Shown here one piece after another: positions 47,660-59,424 of a stretch of DNA of 64,000 nt (position 1 is its first letter; each line of letters opens with the position of its first letter). Origin of the DNA: Plazaster borealis (taxonomy: Eukaryota > Echinodermata > Asteroidea > Forcipulatida > Labidiasteridae); NCBI GenBank assembly GCA_021014325.1, contig CM037459.1, forward strand, positions 10,759,501 to 10,823,500. Direction: 5' to 3'. Made by a program: the position numbers and the translations under genes. A model generated the notes under the pieces. That model was given only the letters and a program-made list of their open reading frames with translations, searched no databases and was not told where the DNA came from.

Positions 47660-48024
47660 AGGGTCTGTTTAATTTTGGTAATGACTCTGAAAATTAATGG
47701 CAATAAAAACTTACTTGGTAAGAAATACAGCAGCTCTGGATAATATAGTTCATTTTTAGAAATTGTTCACCTAGAAGTACTGCGGTTATGGAAAAAGATA
47801 TCACTTTTTATCACCAAAATTTGAATCTGAGAAGTGTGTATTCCAATTGCAGATTATTCTTCCTGCGTGGACATTACCGCTCCAGATTTTCGGCAATTTG
47901 TCTCAAAAACGCTACCACCTTTTGAAATTAAATTTTTACAGGTTAGTTTTTGTTGGTATATATCTACCACTATATAGGATTGAAACAAACAGTGGGTTTC
48001 AATTACAAAACATATACAATCCCT
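47660..48024 (+). mobile_element. TTAA-flanked MITE, family 3, copy B
   Basis: Starts AGGGTCTGTTTAATTTTGG and ends CCCT, with TTAA at 47656-47659 and 48025-48028. Same orientation as copy A at 16657. Confidence 0.86.
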
Positions 48025-48857
48025 TTAAAGGTTAATGTACTTGGGTTTCGTTGGCAATTGTATTTCCTGTTGTCATCATGCAGCCCAATAAATTGTTCTA
48101 ATCTACAAAACATACTCTATCTTCTGGATAAATGGGTCTTCGTGGAAATTCACGAACATTTTGTTTTCATATCAAACCCTTTTTTTCTTCCCTGTAGGCA
48201 AAAAATCAATAATCCGAGTATGTTCAGACCGCCAACGATCAATGTTACCGTTATAATTAATTTCGTTTATTATTTTTTGTTTACACCCAATTATGAGGAC
48301 TGAGTTCAACAAATAATTTCCTGAAGCACACGGAAGCTTTCAAATCAGATTGAATGCACCCTTTTAAAAGAGGCATCGCTTAAATGACGCCAAGTATTAC
48401 GACATACACTAAAAATGACGCTAGTTTATTTAATAACTAGATTGCTTTTTATATAAATATATATATATATATTTGTTTTTTACTGAAAAAATGCTTTGTA
48501 CAACTGTTTTAAACATATTTTACCAATTATCATGTGTTTTTAGACTTGCGTGTCCTTATGAGGCGATGTTATTGCTCTTTAGGAAGGCTGTGATCGGCAC
48601 ATGTACAAATCGACCTATTCTCACACTCATTTGTTTCCTTGAATACTGCAATATTATTGCCAATATGAATGAAACCTAAATATGTTGATTGCCCTTCAAT
48701 CGATCACAATTAACCCACAGTTATTGAGAAACATAATTGCATATAGTGTAGGTTCAATGTGTTTGGCCACAGCATTCTTCCTATGATTATACGTGTGCTG
48801 GTATCCACCAACAAGAACGAATTGGGTCAACAAACATGATCAGAAAAATCGTAAATG

Positions 48858-49140
48858 ATTCAGAGAAACAAACGGGGATTGTTGAGGACTACTTCACATC
48901 GAAAAGATGGGCCTCAGGGAACCGATATGCTAAGGCTAAACAAGTACAGAATAGTCCGTGATCACTGTTGGGCATTACTAACATTATCAGAACCAAAAGT
49001 AAATGTTTCCGAGAAAAAAACGAGGATTGTGGAGGCTTACCTTCACATCAAGAAGATGGGCTTTAGGGAACCGAAATGCTAAAGCTACCCTCCGGAAATC
49101 TTGAACAAGTATAAGATAGTTTGTGACCATAATGTTGATG
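48858..49140 (-). repeat. Tandem duplication of an exon-like segment (~150-bp spacing)
   Basis: 48858-48967 and 49007-49140 are diverged direct copies (shared TTCACATC, AGATGGGC, AGGGAACCG, ATGCTAA). The left copy lacks 17 bases (CCCTCCGGAAATCTTGA region) and, read on the minus strand, carries a stop where the right copy has a donor site. Confidence 0.65.
49041..49130 (-). CDS. Exon-like frame within the duplication, unknown product
   Basis: On the minus strand ATG opens a 30-codon frame with FRRVALAFRFPKAHLLDVK before AAG and a GTAAGC donor. The frame stays open 17 codons further. The equivalent frame in the neighbouring copy is broken by a 17-base loss and a stop. Retention of an open frame in one of two copies hints at, but does not prove, a coding origin. 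No family was recognised. Confidence 0.2.
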
Positions 49141-50411
49141 TAAAAAAAAGTAAGATAAGAGCTTCATGTGTTATTGAGTCCCAGGGCACCCCCTTTTATG
49201 TTTACACCTGTTACTTTGTTAGTCTTCAACTTGTGACGCAAGTACCCCAAAATGCCACTTTGCCTGTTCCGGTTAACATTCTTCAACACAAAAAAAACAG
49301 TCCACTTACAAAATGTTAATTCGGAGATCTGCAGGCCATCCCCCACCCCATACGACCCTGGTTAAATATACATCAGCAAGTTTACGGATGCCGTTTTCAA
49401 TTCTCGAAACTTGTCTCTTTTGATAAGAGTAAAAAACTGTGAACTTAAGTACAACCCTGCCAACGGCATTGAATTTTAAACAGGGACTGTTGTGTCCCAT
49501 TCATCAACCTGCACTTGGGTTTAGGCTCTGGTTGTCCGTTGTCATTTCATAAAAAGCGGGAAAATACTCGTGTTATGACAAGTAGGCCTATGATCATAGG
49601 AATGCTGACGAATAAAGTATTGACTTCTCATATTGTATGACTAAGCAGGGATATTTTTCGACCGTAAAATAAAGGTCTGGACATTGGCAGACTGAATGAA
49701 TATTTTATGAATCATTAAAGTTAATAAGCCGAGTCCGCTTCGATTTCTCCGTTTTGCTTATGTGTATCGTTCGTTGCCCAGGATGGTGGAAATATAAATT
49801 GTACCCCGTAGTGTCATTACATGGCGTGAGGCATCATGAGAGATCGGAGTGTCAGTCGAAGAGATGAGATATTATCAACTCTTGATGCTTGCTCGGTGTA
49901 ACATAAAGTGGGCAAATAACTTGAACATTCGAGATATCGTCTTCCTTGCAGAGGTGGGTGCACATCATTTCAAAATACATAATGTGCTAAGGTATTAAAA
50001 TACAAAATGAGACATGTAACGTAAGAGAGCCCGTTAGTGCCATCGCTATATTATTGTTTCTAGAGCAGTTATTAATATTTTCAAGAGCAGGTTTTTTTCA
50101 AGAGCAGTAATTATTTTCAAGAGCAGTTATTAATATTTTCAAAAGGGGAAGTTGTGTTCATGTTGAACGATAATTCCTTAATGCAAAATCGCTCTGGTTT
50201 CGATGCCACTATAATCTAACTTATAATGTGAATGAATTAAAAAAATATTTTCACAGCAATTCGAACAAACAACAATACCAAATAGTGTGTCATTAGTTTT
50301 GCAGGTTTTGTTTCCAAGCCAAGCTTCAGCCCCCCCCCCTTCAAAATGCCCTGTAATGTCATTACCCCCCCCCCCCTGATTAACTTCTTAGGAGTCCGCA
50401 GCACCGGTTAC
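49141..50411. other. Intergenic, no gene seen
   Basis: Two C-runs (50331-50340, 50366-50376). 50060-50150 repeats CAAGAGCAGTTATTA words three times. Confidence 0.4.
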
Positions 50412-50625
50412 CAAATGGGTGCACTTATTTACTAAATCATACATTCACATCAACAATGTCTACCCTCACATGTGCCCATTTACTATACAGTGATGAGAAG
50501 CAATTAAAGTTAGGTGTCTTGCTCAAGGACACAAGAGTCACGACCGCGATTCGAACCCACACTTCGGTGGCTCAACCACCATAACATGAGTTCGATGCAC
50601 TATAGACCGCTTGGTCACGATACGT
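50412..50625 (-). mobile_element. tRNA-derived SINE (Leu/Ser-type head)
   Basis: On the minus strand a head with ACCAAGCGGTCTA (box A region), a long variable arm and box B GGTTCGAATC is followed by TTGTGTCCTTGAGCAAGACAC, CTAACTTTAATTGCTTC and ACTGTATAGTAAATGGGCAC. This is the same body style as the SINE at 61228. Long-variable-arm heads come from tRNA-Leu or tRNA-Ser. Confidence 0.7.
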
Positions 50626-52516
50626 CACAGATATCCTTAATTAAAAAATAATAATAATGTGGCCTGTGGTGTCATGGTTAAACTATCATGGAAATAGCTG
50701 CATATTTAACTAACCTGTATCTTTCGCCTATATACAACAAATAATTATTGGAACATATCATTTAACTCAATTCCATCGGGAAAAAAAGACGGAAAACAGA
50801 TAAGCACCCCTAATTTAAGTTTTGCATCGTAATGAAATAATTATTGTTCTTAATTTGTATGGATGGACAAATATATATATACCATGCCTTTATACCTCAT
50901 TTTTTTTTCAGGTTGAATAAACTTTACAGGCTTCAAGTTGACTTGACCCAACGAAGCCACATCATTAAATGCCTCTGGCATAAAGTGAAATTAAACTAGC
51001 GAATATCAAAAACGGAGAGCCTCATCAAAATAAACGAAACAGTTGAACAACACCTGTTCCAAAACACGCCAATCATTAAGAAACATTCGACTTTATTTGT
51101 TCGTCCACCTGGCCGTTGCCAGATACGGCAAGAGATCAAAGACTTGGGGCTTTATGTGGCCACCCTTTTCACCTGCGAGGCTCTAATTGTAATTACAGCG
51201 TTGTGCGAAGCAATCAAAAGGGCGTGAACACCTCAAGTCAGTCTGAAGTAACTGGCAGGGATTATTATAAGATGATTGAAGAGTTGAATAAAAGCCCAAC
51301 TCGGTGGACTTAATAGCTCCTGCCTAACACTACTGATGAAGGGTCCAGCATCTCTGCCGAGTAATGGATGCATCTATTTAGTTTCAGAGAGGACATGTTT
51401 GGCGTAAAGGGCCTTTTATTTATTTAGTTATTTTGGTTGCACTCTTTTTTGTGCGATACCGTACGTCATAAAACTTCACAGCTTTGACAGATAATGGACC
51501 GAATAGATGTCATACTTGCTTCGAGGATAGAGTATACAGTGCTTAACACACATCTGTGTATGTGTAAAAACTTAAATAATATATAATGGATTGGTACTAA
51601 AGACGAAGCACATATATTCACTTCGTTTGTCTTTCATTCTTTTTCGGCCAAAGGGGAGAAACAAGTCTCACCGCTATGTTTCCAATTGCATCGAAGTTAG
51701 GCCTTACTACGCTGACATACCCACCTGACACTGAAACAAACGCCAATACATTATCGTTATACTCGGCATTGCCATTAAAATGAAATAGTCCACTGAAATA
51801 AACCTCGTGCAGTTAGTCGGTTAGCATTAATGGTGAGAGAGGACAGTGGATAAAGCCCCACCAGCCGCAGCCGCCACCCTCCCACCTTGATGATGGTATT
51901 ATGTATACAATACACCTCTCACCAGAGTCGCATGTTTTTGATGAAAGACTTTTTACAGTGCCAGTTCGTATTACATTTCGACCGCTAGTCCTATATGTCT
52001 TACCCTGTAGCTTTTGTTTTAGTTTGCTTGCAGTATAACATGGGTACGAGGTGAACAGTTATAACATGTCTGTTTCAGAAAAGCAACACAATGATGTCAC
52101 CGAGTCTTTTCAACCGAAAAGGAATTATCAAAGCGTTGAGTTAATACACTATTCACATTAAATAACCAATTCTTTAAGTGCAAGTTGCGTACGCTATTTT
52201 AAGATCCAAGTAAAACATGTGCACAACCTACAAAGGGTTTACGAAGAGCACTTACTTTTCTTATTAATACCATCCTAACAGGGTAACCGTAGATAATGCA
52301 TACAGAGATAGAAGGATTTTGCATTAAATTTACACTATAGAGTACACAAGTCTGTCCTCTTAAGCACAATGAACAGGGTCATTTGATAGCGGGCGATTCA
52401 CTCTCGCCATTGCACACGCATCGATACTGCATTAACGAAACCGATCATTGTCGACGTATCGGTTACTATACGAATACCAACGACGGATATTAGAGTCCAT
52501 GGATAAATATTAGGTT
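50626..52516. other. Intergenic, no supported gene
   Basis: The plus frame 51116-51313 has balanced composition but no splice evidence. The rest is AT-rich. Confidence 0.35.
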
Positions 52517-52606
52517 TTAGTCAGTGCGGCGTTTGCATTGTCTGGAATCTCGTTTTGAAAATGATTTCAGTCTCTCGCAACGGAAACAACGTAATCGGGT
52601 CGTCGT
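52517..52606 (-). CDS. Possible terminal exon after a strong acceptor
   Basis: The minus strand has TTTTTTTTTCCTTCCAG, a near-ideal acceptor, directly before 52606. Two of three frames are open for about 27-30 codons: one is basic and Cys-containing (RLRCFRCERLKSF) ending at TAA 52517-52519, the other ends slightly earlier. The frame cannot be decided from sequence alone. Confidence 0.18.
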   Translation of the reverse strand, partial: TTTRLRCFRCERLKSFSKRDSRQCKRRTD

Positions 52607-53009
52607 CTGGAAGGAAAAAAAAATCGGCTTTGGAAATCCCCACAAAAATGTTATTTTTCGGTAGATCATCACCATTGATTCACGACGTGTGTAAAACAAA
52701 CACACGAGGCCAGAATGCTGTGCCCTGTTGACGTTTACTTGGACAATTTATGTCAGTAGAATACGTATAGTTACCTGGATGCAAAGTCAATATTACGCTC
52801 TACACCGCAGATGGAGCTGAACAATATGATAAGGGGTCGGTACATGTTACGTTTAGACTATCAGTCTTTGGCTTGGCTGAAGAAGAAGAAAAAGATATAC
52901 AAGTGGATATCATCTTCTCCCTTATTCGTTTGGGTACTTGCAAATTACCATTATCTTGGAATAATCCGAATGAGAATGCCGCCCAGAGATTGTTTATATG
53001 TAAATGCCC

Positions 53010-53011
53010 GG

Positions 53012-53072
<61 letters not shown>

Positions 53073-53151
53073 TTTGTTTATCTTTTTTATTTATTTATTT
53101 ATTTTTATTTTTATTTTTTATTTTTTTTTTTTTTTTTGGGGGGGGGGGGGG
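53010..53151 (+). repeat. Microsatellite ladder: TTG array, TTTA array, T17-G14
   Basis: Nine or more TTG repeats grade into about nine TTTA repeats, then T-rich sequence, 17 T and 14 G (53138-53151). The Leu/Val-rich frames across it are artefacts. Confidence 0.93.
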
Positions 53152-53936
53152 TGGTTTGTTAAATGACAAAGACATCCTCTTTATGTCATCATCACAAAAC
53201 GTGACTTGTTGTCATTGTATAAACTTTATTACCTGGACTCGGTTATAAACTAATTTAAAATTCACGCAATATTCACTTTGAATTTTTAGTTTTTAGTAGT
53301 TTTTGTTTCATATCATTGTCTTCTTGGGTTATAACATATTTGCTAGACAAACAGTCTTAACGCTACCATTGATGTTAATTTTAAGTTATCTTGCAGTCTA
53401 TGACTTTGAAAACAGATGTTTGATTCCCCCGTCCCGTCCGCGAATTTTTCCTGAACCTTTCGGGCAGTACAGTGTACATTTGTACGTGGGCCATTGAAAA
53501 TTCAAAAGGCGGTATTATGTGACGTCCTCGCTCTGATTGGCTTAAACTCCACGGACACTGCCTGAAAGGTTCAGAGGAAAAAAATTCGCGTCCCGTCCCC
53601 CGAATCATAAAGCATGACCCATCACCTTAACAAAAATCAGGGGGTTATATAAATCCACATCACAGTCATGATCATTCAGACTTAATGTTAGACGGCAACC
53701 GAAAGCTTACAAAGACCCTCCGAGCTTTGGGCAGCTCCCCCTTTTTTCACGAAACCTGAATACAATAAGTAAATTAGCCGTTACTGATTGATTTTCCCTC
53801 AGGTTTCTACGGGCGTTTCTACTTTGCAGATCAAGAATCAAGAAAAGAAAAGTAAACCCCTTGCACACCTCGGGTTACATCCGTATTCGAGCAAACAAAA
53901 AAGGTTGAATAAAGTACAATAAATAAAATAACTTAA

Positions 53937-54281
53937 AGGGATTGTATACGTTTGGTAATTGGAACCCGCTGTTTGTTTCAACCCTGTTGTAATATACCAT
54001 AAAACAAACCTTGCTAAATTTCATTTCAAAAGTCGGTAGTACTTATGTCCACGCAGGAAGAATAATCTGTTATTAGATTACACAATCTGAGAAGCGTTAC
54101 TATCAGTAACGCTTCTCAGATTCATAATTTAGGGAAGAACAAGTGATATCTTTTTCCATAACCGCAATACTTCTAATCTAAGTGAAAGGTTTCTCAAAAA
54201 GCGAAATCTGCTGTACTTCTAACCAAGTAGGTCTGTATTGCCATTAATGTTAAGAGTGATTACCATACATTTACCTTCCCT
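53937..54281 (-). mobile_element. TTAA-flanked MITE, family 3, copy C
   Basis: Starts AGGGATTGTATACGTTTGG and ends CCCT, with TTAA at 53933-53936 and 54282-54285. It is in reverse orientation to copies A and B. The central palindrome GAAGCGTTACT / AGTAACGCTTC is perfect. Confidence 0.87.
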
Positions 54282-54365
54282 TTAATACAAAATAAAGGGT
54301 GTTTTTCTCAAAACTCAGTTAAACAAACCCCATTGAATCAGTGCATGGTGATATATTGTATGACA

Positions 54366-54407
54366 ATGATGGGTAACTACGATCAGTGATGGGTAACTAC
54401 GATCGTT
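54366..54407 (+). repeat. 20-bp tandem duplication
   Basis: TGATGGGTAACTACGATC occurs twice head to tail with a 2-base joint. Confidence 0.85.
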
Positions 54408-55798
54408 ATTTCTTTACAGGCTGGTGTGGGGTTTCAATATACATCTGCTGGCGTCCAGTGTTATCATGTTAAGTTGGTTGTAATCTTTTTTTTCGGTTAC
54501 TAAACTCAGTTTTCGTTCCAGCGTAATTTTTACAACAGGCCCTCTCGCGGGGGTTCCGTGGGTAGTATTGAATCACAACCCATGAGTCAGATTGACCCCG
54601 TCCTTCCCTTGACTTTTGGGATCTGGTGTGCGTTTCAGATAACCTGATATGCTACAAACAAAATGCTGTTCTTCTAGAGTTGGTTAGTTTTAAACCGAAG
54701 GCATGCAGCAGCACAAACCTTTTAGGGTACGCATACATTTACTATAGGCACACATAGTTTTGTATTGTTATTGTTTGTTTAGTTGTATACATTTTTTGTT
54801 TTTGTTTTTTGTTCTTCTTCTTCTTCTTCTTCTTACCTTGTTAAGTCATTTGTCTAATCGCTCACACTGTTTGTTAATAACAACGTGATTTCCATGTATT
54901 TTTTTTATATTTACAAGCGACTTCAATCGTTTTGAAATAAAAATGTCATTGAAAAGTCAAAAAAGTCTTCTTCTTCTTCTTCTTCTTCGAATCTTCTTCG
55001 AATCTTCTTCTTATGATTTTGTTTTCTTTCCTATGTTCACTTTTTTTGGAATCATTGTTTTAGTATTATTACACAGTATTCCAATAACAAAACAATATTC
55101 AAGCATTTAACTGGCAGGGATGACAGAATTTAAGTGATATTCGGTAGAAATACGTTATAAGATAAAGGGAATGCAGCGAGTTTCGTCGAGACGAACTTAC
55201 CATACATTCCAGATGCCGACTCATTCAGTTAGTTTTTTTAGCAACGGCTGTGCACATTTAATTTAAAAGTAAACATCGGTAATGTATTTAATGTGCTTTT
55301 GTAACCTCAAATCGTTCACAAATTACTCACTCGTGGGACTAAACATACAATCAGAATTTAAAGGAAACAAATTAACTTCCTGGGACCGTACTAGTGTTAC
55401 TGAAAACACAATTTATCTGCTTCGGTAATGTGTTTGTCCATGCACACAAGAAGATTCTGTGTCCTGCAAGTGCAAGTTTGATATAAAAACTCATTAAACG
55501 AGGACAGTGCGTACAGCAAGGGAAGGTCGGACGGCTGAGTTAGCACTCATTAAGAGTGCCATGGAACTCTTGAACTCTTCAATTCCCTTTATCACTCGTC
55601 ATTTTCTAGTTTTTACAACAAGTTCGATGTAAATAAGATAATAGTACGGCAGGAGGCACCACCGACTATCGACCAATCTTTCCCGTAGTTCGATGTGGTT
55701 TGCTACTGCGAGTCCGCTGGGTCGTGAAACATAACCCAGCCCATGGTCGCTGAGGAATTGGGACAAAATATGCTGCATCGCTGTTTACACTGCGTCAG
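54408..55798. other. Intergenic with TTC microsatellites
   Basis: TTC arrays at 54813-54833 and 54965-55012. A minus-strand ATG segment ending ATG/GTAAGTTC near 55200 could be a first coding exon of eight codons, but it is too short to call. Confidence 0.35.
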
Positions 55799-55921
55799 GG
55801 TAAAAACAAGCCAGGAGACACAATCTGTGATTGGACTGGCTATGATTTTACTGTTATATGCTTCAACCAGACCCAGCCTTACCCCCTGTGGCCGGATTTC
55901 GATACCTGCTTCACTAATAAT
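55799..55921 (+). CDS. Candidate internal exon, Cys-rich extracellular-type sequence
   Basis: An open frame of 74 codons (55754-55975) reads as clear protein sequence in its middle. A CAG acceptor (55796-55798, tract CTGTTTACACTGCGTCAG) and a weaker donor AAT/GTAACA at 55922 delimit 41 codons in phase 0/0. Visible: GDTICDWTGYDF, VICFNQT with an N-glycosylation sequon, then PLWPDFDTCFTNN. Paired cysteines, aromatic residues and sequons suggest an extracellular or lumenal segment. The PDF-x-x-CF-x-N spacing faintly recalls the N-terminus of ABCC transporters, but that is only a hint. A different frame (55743-55925) starts with ATG and is considered a shadow. Confidence 0.35.
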
Positions 55922-55975
55922 GTAACACTATACCCAATGCTGTTTTGCTATCATCAAAATGTGCATACGAATTGA

Positions 55976-56397
55976 AAGTGAACGAACTTAGTGAAATGGT
56001 TGTCGTGAACATTATTCACGAAACAGCATGTAAAAAAACACCGAGTCAGAATATTTAGCCCAGATGTACACTTTGAACTTATCCATGAAAATGTTTCTTT
56101 TAAAAGGCGCCACCGTTGGTCAGATAAAACTCATTCCCCACATTATGCTGTAATGCATTGCCTTAATTAATTTGAGCCACTTGTAAAGGTCGATAAAATA
56201 CAATGATCTAAAGATTGATATCATATGCAATTTATTGAGTTTGTTTGATATTTTGTTATTGTATCATTGCTTTGTTAAATTTATTTGTTTACCTTATTTT
56301 TGTTGTTATGTTGTCCTTGCTTATTTTATTTTATTATTATAATTATTATTTTATTTTCTTCTTTTTAGATAGTAATGGTGAGCTTTTATGGACAATG
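55976..56397. other. Intergenic, AT-rich
   Basis: Nothing recognisable. Confidence 0.4.
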
Positions 56398-56439
56398 CAA
56401 TTTGCAATTGAATAAAATGCAATTTGCAATTGAATAATA
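56398..56439 (+). repeat. 22-bp direct duplication, AATGCAATTTGCAATTGAATA
   Basis: Two copies head to tail; the unit itself contains the palindrome GCAATTTGC / GCAATTG words. Confidence 0.8.
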
Positions 56440-56805
56440 TAGATAAGTATTTATTACCACACGCATGCAGTGCATCAACTTCCACACACTTAATGCCGCT
56501 GGCTTAATTCGGATAATCTTGTTTTTTGACCATCGATCCCAATGTCCAAAAAGGCGTTAGACTACACGTAAATTTAATCAGATAACATGTCAGTCATCTA
56601 TGGCATTACACCTCTATTGTGTTTAGAGACAAGTTCACCCGTCGTTGATGTGGCTTGTTAGTCACTCACCTAAGTCAAGTGAACCCGCCGACGGGAACTC
56701 ACTCAGAAAATTTGTTGCACGCCACTGGGGGGATGAATCCTTGCTGACCCACCTCAGACAGACAGTCCTTCAATGTTATGTTTGCATAGTCTGTCTTTCA
56801 TGTGG

Positions 56806-57462
56806 CTATAGACTGTGCAAGTCTCGCGCATATTTGAACTTCCGGGACCATTGTGGTCCCAACCATATGGAGATTTACGTGGGCAAGATTTTCTTTTGTC
56901 AATTATTTTAGTTTTACGTGGTTTGTGACCATAAAAAATACATATGTTGTTGGGAATGTAATACTTAGTGATACAAAATATGAAAGTAAAATTAATTCAA
57001 CAATATAACGAAGAAAACCCGAGAATTAAACTTGACCTCAGCTTCCGGTTGCTGCAAAAAAAAAATAAGAATTTTGTCCTCACCTCCGATCACAAAACTT
57101 ATGTAAATGCTTGTTTTGGATGCGCGATGATAATCGCCAGATGCTGTAATTGCAACGCGAAGCCTTTTAATATCAGTCTATGGTTGTTGAGGCGTCAGCG
57201 TCCTCTATAAACTGCAAAGTTAAGAACAAATAAGCATCCTTGTCCCAGAGTTTTATTTTTGCTTCAATAATAATTAACAAATTATTTTTGTATTTATTAT
57301 AAACACTCAAACTGATTTTGTAAACATGTTATGGGTATTTTTGTTGTTCAGATGTTATCATTAAATATAAATTAAAACAAAGATTTGATTTCAGAGAAAA
57401 AAATGTTCTTCACTTGACGTGTTTTCTCGTTCCGATACGCGCGAGACTTGCACAGTCTATAG
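56806..57462. mobile_element. 657-bp segment bounded by perfect 24-bp inverted repeats
   Basis: CTATAGACTGTGCAAGTCTC plus GCGC at 56806-56829 recurs as an exact complement at 57439-57462. The matching stops abruptly on both sides, as at element termini, but no flanking duplication is visible. The inside is AT-rich without transposase. It could be a foldback or MITE-like element. Confidence 0.5.
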
Positions 57463-57644
57463 TCGGCAGTCCGCGCATGACGTATGACTCTTCAGCAAAG
57501 TTCACAGTTATTGTTTTATAATTGGTGTTGGGGACGTGGTAGTCTTCATTCATAATGTGTACGTTGTTTGTTGCATGAGCAAAAATTTTGTCGGAGGGTC
57601 TTATTGCGCATGCAGTGATGTTGGCATACTAATTATACCCTTAA

Positions 57645-57998
57645 AGGTAAAGTATACCAGCCTTTGGTTTTTGGAACCGTTCGTTTGTCTTAACCCAATA
57701 TAGGCCTATAAATGTAGATATCAATAAAACTAACCTGTGAAAATTTCATTTCAAATTGGTCGGTTTTTTTTAGATATCGCCGAAAATCCGGAGCGGTTAT
57801 ATCCACGCAGGAAGAATAATTCGCAGTTGGAATACACAATCTGAGAAACGTAACTGACAGTAACGTTTCCCAGATTCAAATTCTGGGGGATAAAATATGA
57901 TATCTTTTTCCATAACCACATTACCTGGAAGATAAAAGATTCTCAAAATGCTATACTTTTAACCAAGTAGGTTGTTTTTTGTCATAAATACCTTCCCT
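57645..57998 (-). mobile_element. TTAA-flanked MITE, family 3, copy D
   Basis: Starts AGGTAAAGTATACCAGCCTT and ends CCCT, with TTAA at 57641-57644 and 57999-58002. Same orientation as copy C, with the same central palindrome (GAAACGTAACTG / CAGTAACGTTTC). Confidence 0.86.
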
Positions 57999-58924
57999 TT
58001 AATGTGTGCAGATAGTTAGCACAATGTTCACATTTTTGCTACCGCCGGAAATAGTTTCAAATTTCCCGCACTACCGTAAACACATCGCTAATTCGCTGAA
58101 GGCTAATTGGGCAGAACAGTTCCTAGGCACTAGTCTCCTTCTTTCTCAAACCCTCCCTCCCATCTATCCTCCACCCCTCCTGTTCTTCTTGTGGTTTTTC
58201 CCTTAACCATCCCCACCCCAACCCTACCCCCCCCCCCTTCTATAATGAATTGTACATGACGCCTTAGGCCTACACGTTTTCTAAAGGTTGTTTTTCAATA
58301 CATGATTCTCACTCGATACGGGGAGAAGCTTTATAAATGAAAAAACATTTTTAGTGCGTTCCGGTCCTACTATTTTCTGTGAATGTCCTTTATAAATTGT
58401 TGATATGATGCATTTATCGGATAACATCAAATTGTGTTTTGTGGTCACACTTGGCCTCATCTCATGATTTGCTTGCACACTTCTACATGTATGATTTCAC
58501 TCTTCCCTCAATACACATGCAGCTTTTGTTAAGTTACACTAAATGATTGATGCGTAAGGGTCGTTACTATGGCATGGGAACTTGCAAATACTGTCAAATA
58601 GGCCTATGGAAAAATTGAATGTTCCTTCTGTAATGGGAACTTAGCACAGTCTGACCGTTTCAATACATTTCATGTGAAATGGTCCGAGGTACTTGATTGA
58701 CAAAATGTGACATACGATCACCTCAGATTTCAAGTTTCGATGGTACTTGGGGAAAATGGAGTTGTAAGGAATGAGTTAGATTAAGAATACTAAGGTAGAA
58801 ATGAAGGACTGTTTATATTATTTTGTTCGAGGTTTTAACGTGTGCTCTTATTGTAAAGTGATGTGATTCATAATGCGCTTTATAAATGTCAATAATATTA
58901 TTATATAATTGTTTGTTTGTTTGC
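57999..58924. other. Intergenic, with short LINE-like tail
   Basis: C-rich 58130-58240. 58845-58905 contains GTAAAGTGATGTGATTC...GCGCTTTATAAATG and an AATAATATTATT tail, resembling a retroposon 3' end. Confidence 0.35.
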
Positions 58925-58963
58925 TTTTTTTTTTTTTTTTTTTTTTTTTTTGGGGGGGGGGGG
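58925..58963 (+). repeat. T27-G12 junction
   Basis: 27 T followed by 12 G. On the minus strand it is C12-A27, starting 35 bases past the stop of the candidate exon at 58998. Confidence 0.95.
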
Positions 58964-58997
58964 TGCAAATGTTAAGTGTCAATGCGAGACACAAGAG

Positions 58998-59102
58998 TCA
59001 TGGCTGCTTCTTCATCTCCACCTGTTGGATCTGTCTTTTCATCGGGGTATCATCAACAAGACAGATTGGTGCAGTAATGACTTTGTTGGTATCTGTAACC
59101 GC
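58998..59102 (-). CDS. Candidate 3'-terminal exon of an unidentified gene
   Basis: 35 codons on the minus strand, starting in phase 0 after CCAAAAG (tract CTGTTCTGCTGTTCCCC upstream) and ending TGA at 58998-59000. It encodes AVTDTNKVITAPICLVDD, then TPMKRQIQQVEMKKQP. An in-frame stop just upstream of the acceptor fits an exon start. Its phase matches the exon at 59425-59616, so the two can be joined. The plus strand is also open here, which lowers confidence. No polyadenylation signal of the AATAAA form was found before the T/G tract. Confidence 0.4.
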   Translation of the reverse strand, partial: AVTDTNKVITAPICLVDDTPMKRQIQQVEMKKQP

Positions 59103-59424
59103 CTTTTGGCGTCAGGTAAAATTGGGGAACAGCAGAACAGTTTCAGCTGTGTGAGCATTGACCTACTTCAGACTATCCCAGGCAAATTACTTTTCGCATA
59201 AACGGGTTGACATCACATCTTGTTTGTGTCTAACGCTGTTGACTATGCTACTGCCCAACTCGACTTATTATGCTTAAATATTTGGCTCGTCCCATGCTAT
59301 TTGGACAATCAAGGAATACCGGGCATCCAAATAAAGTGTTCCGGTAGGAGTCTGGCATGGCAGATGGCCACTGCCTTTCGAACTGGATTAGCTGGCTGAT
59401 AAATCAGCGAGATACTCGGCTCAC

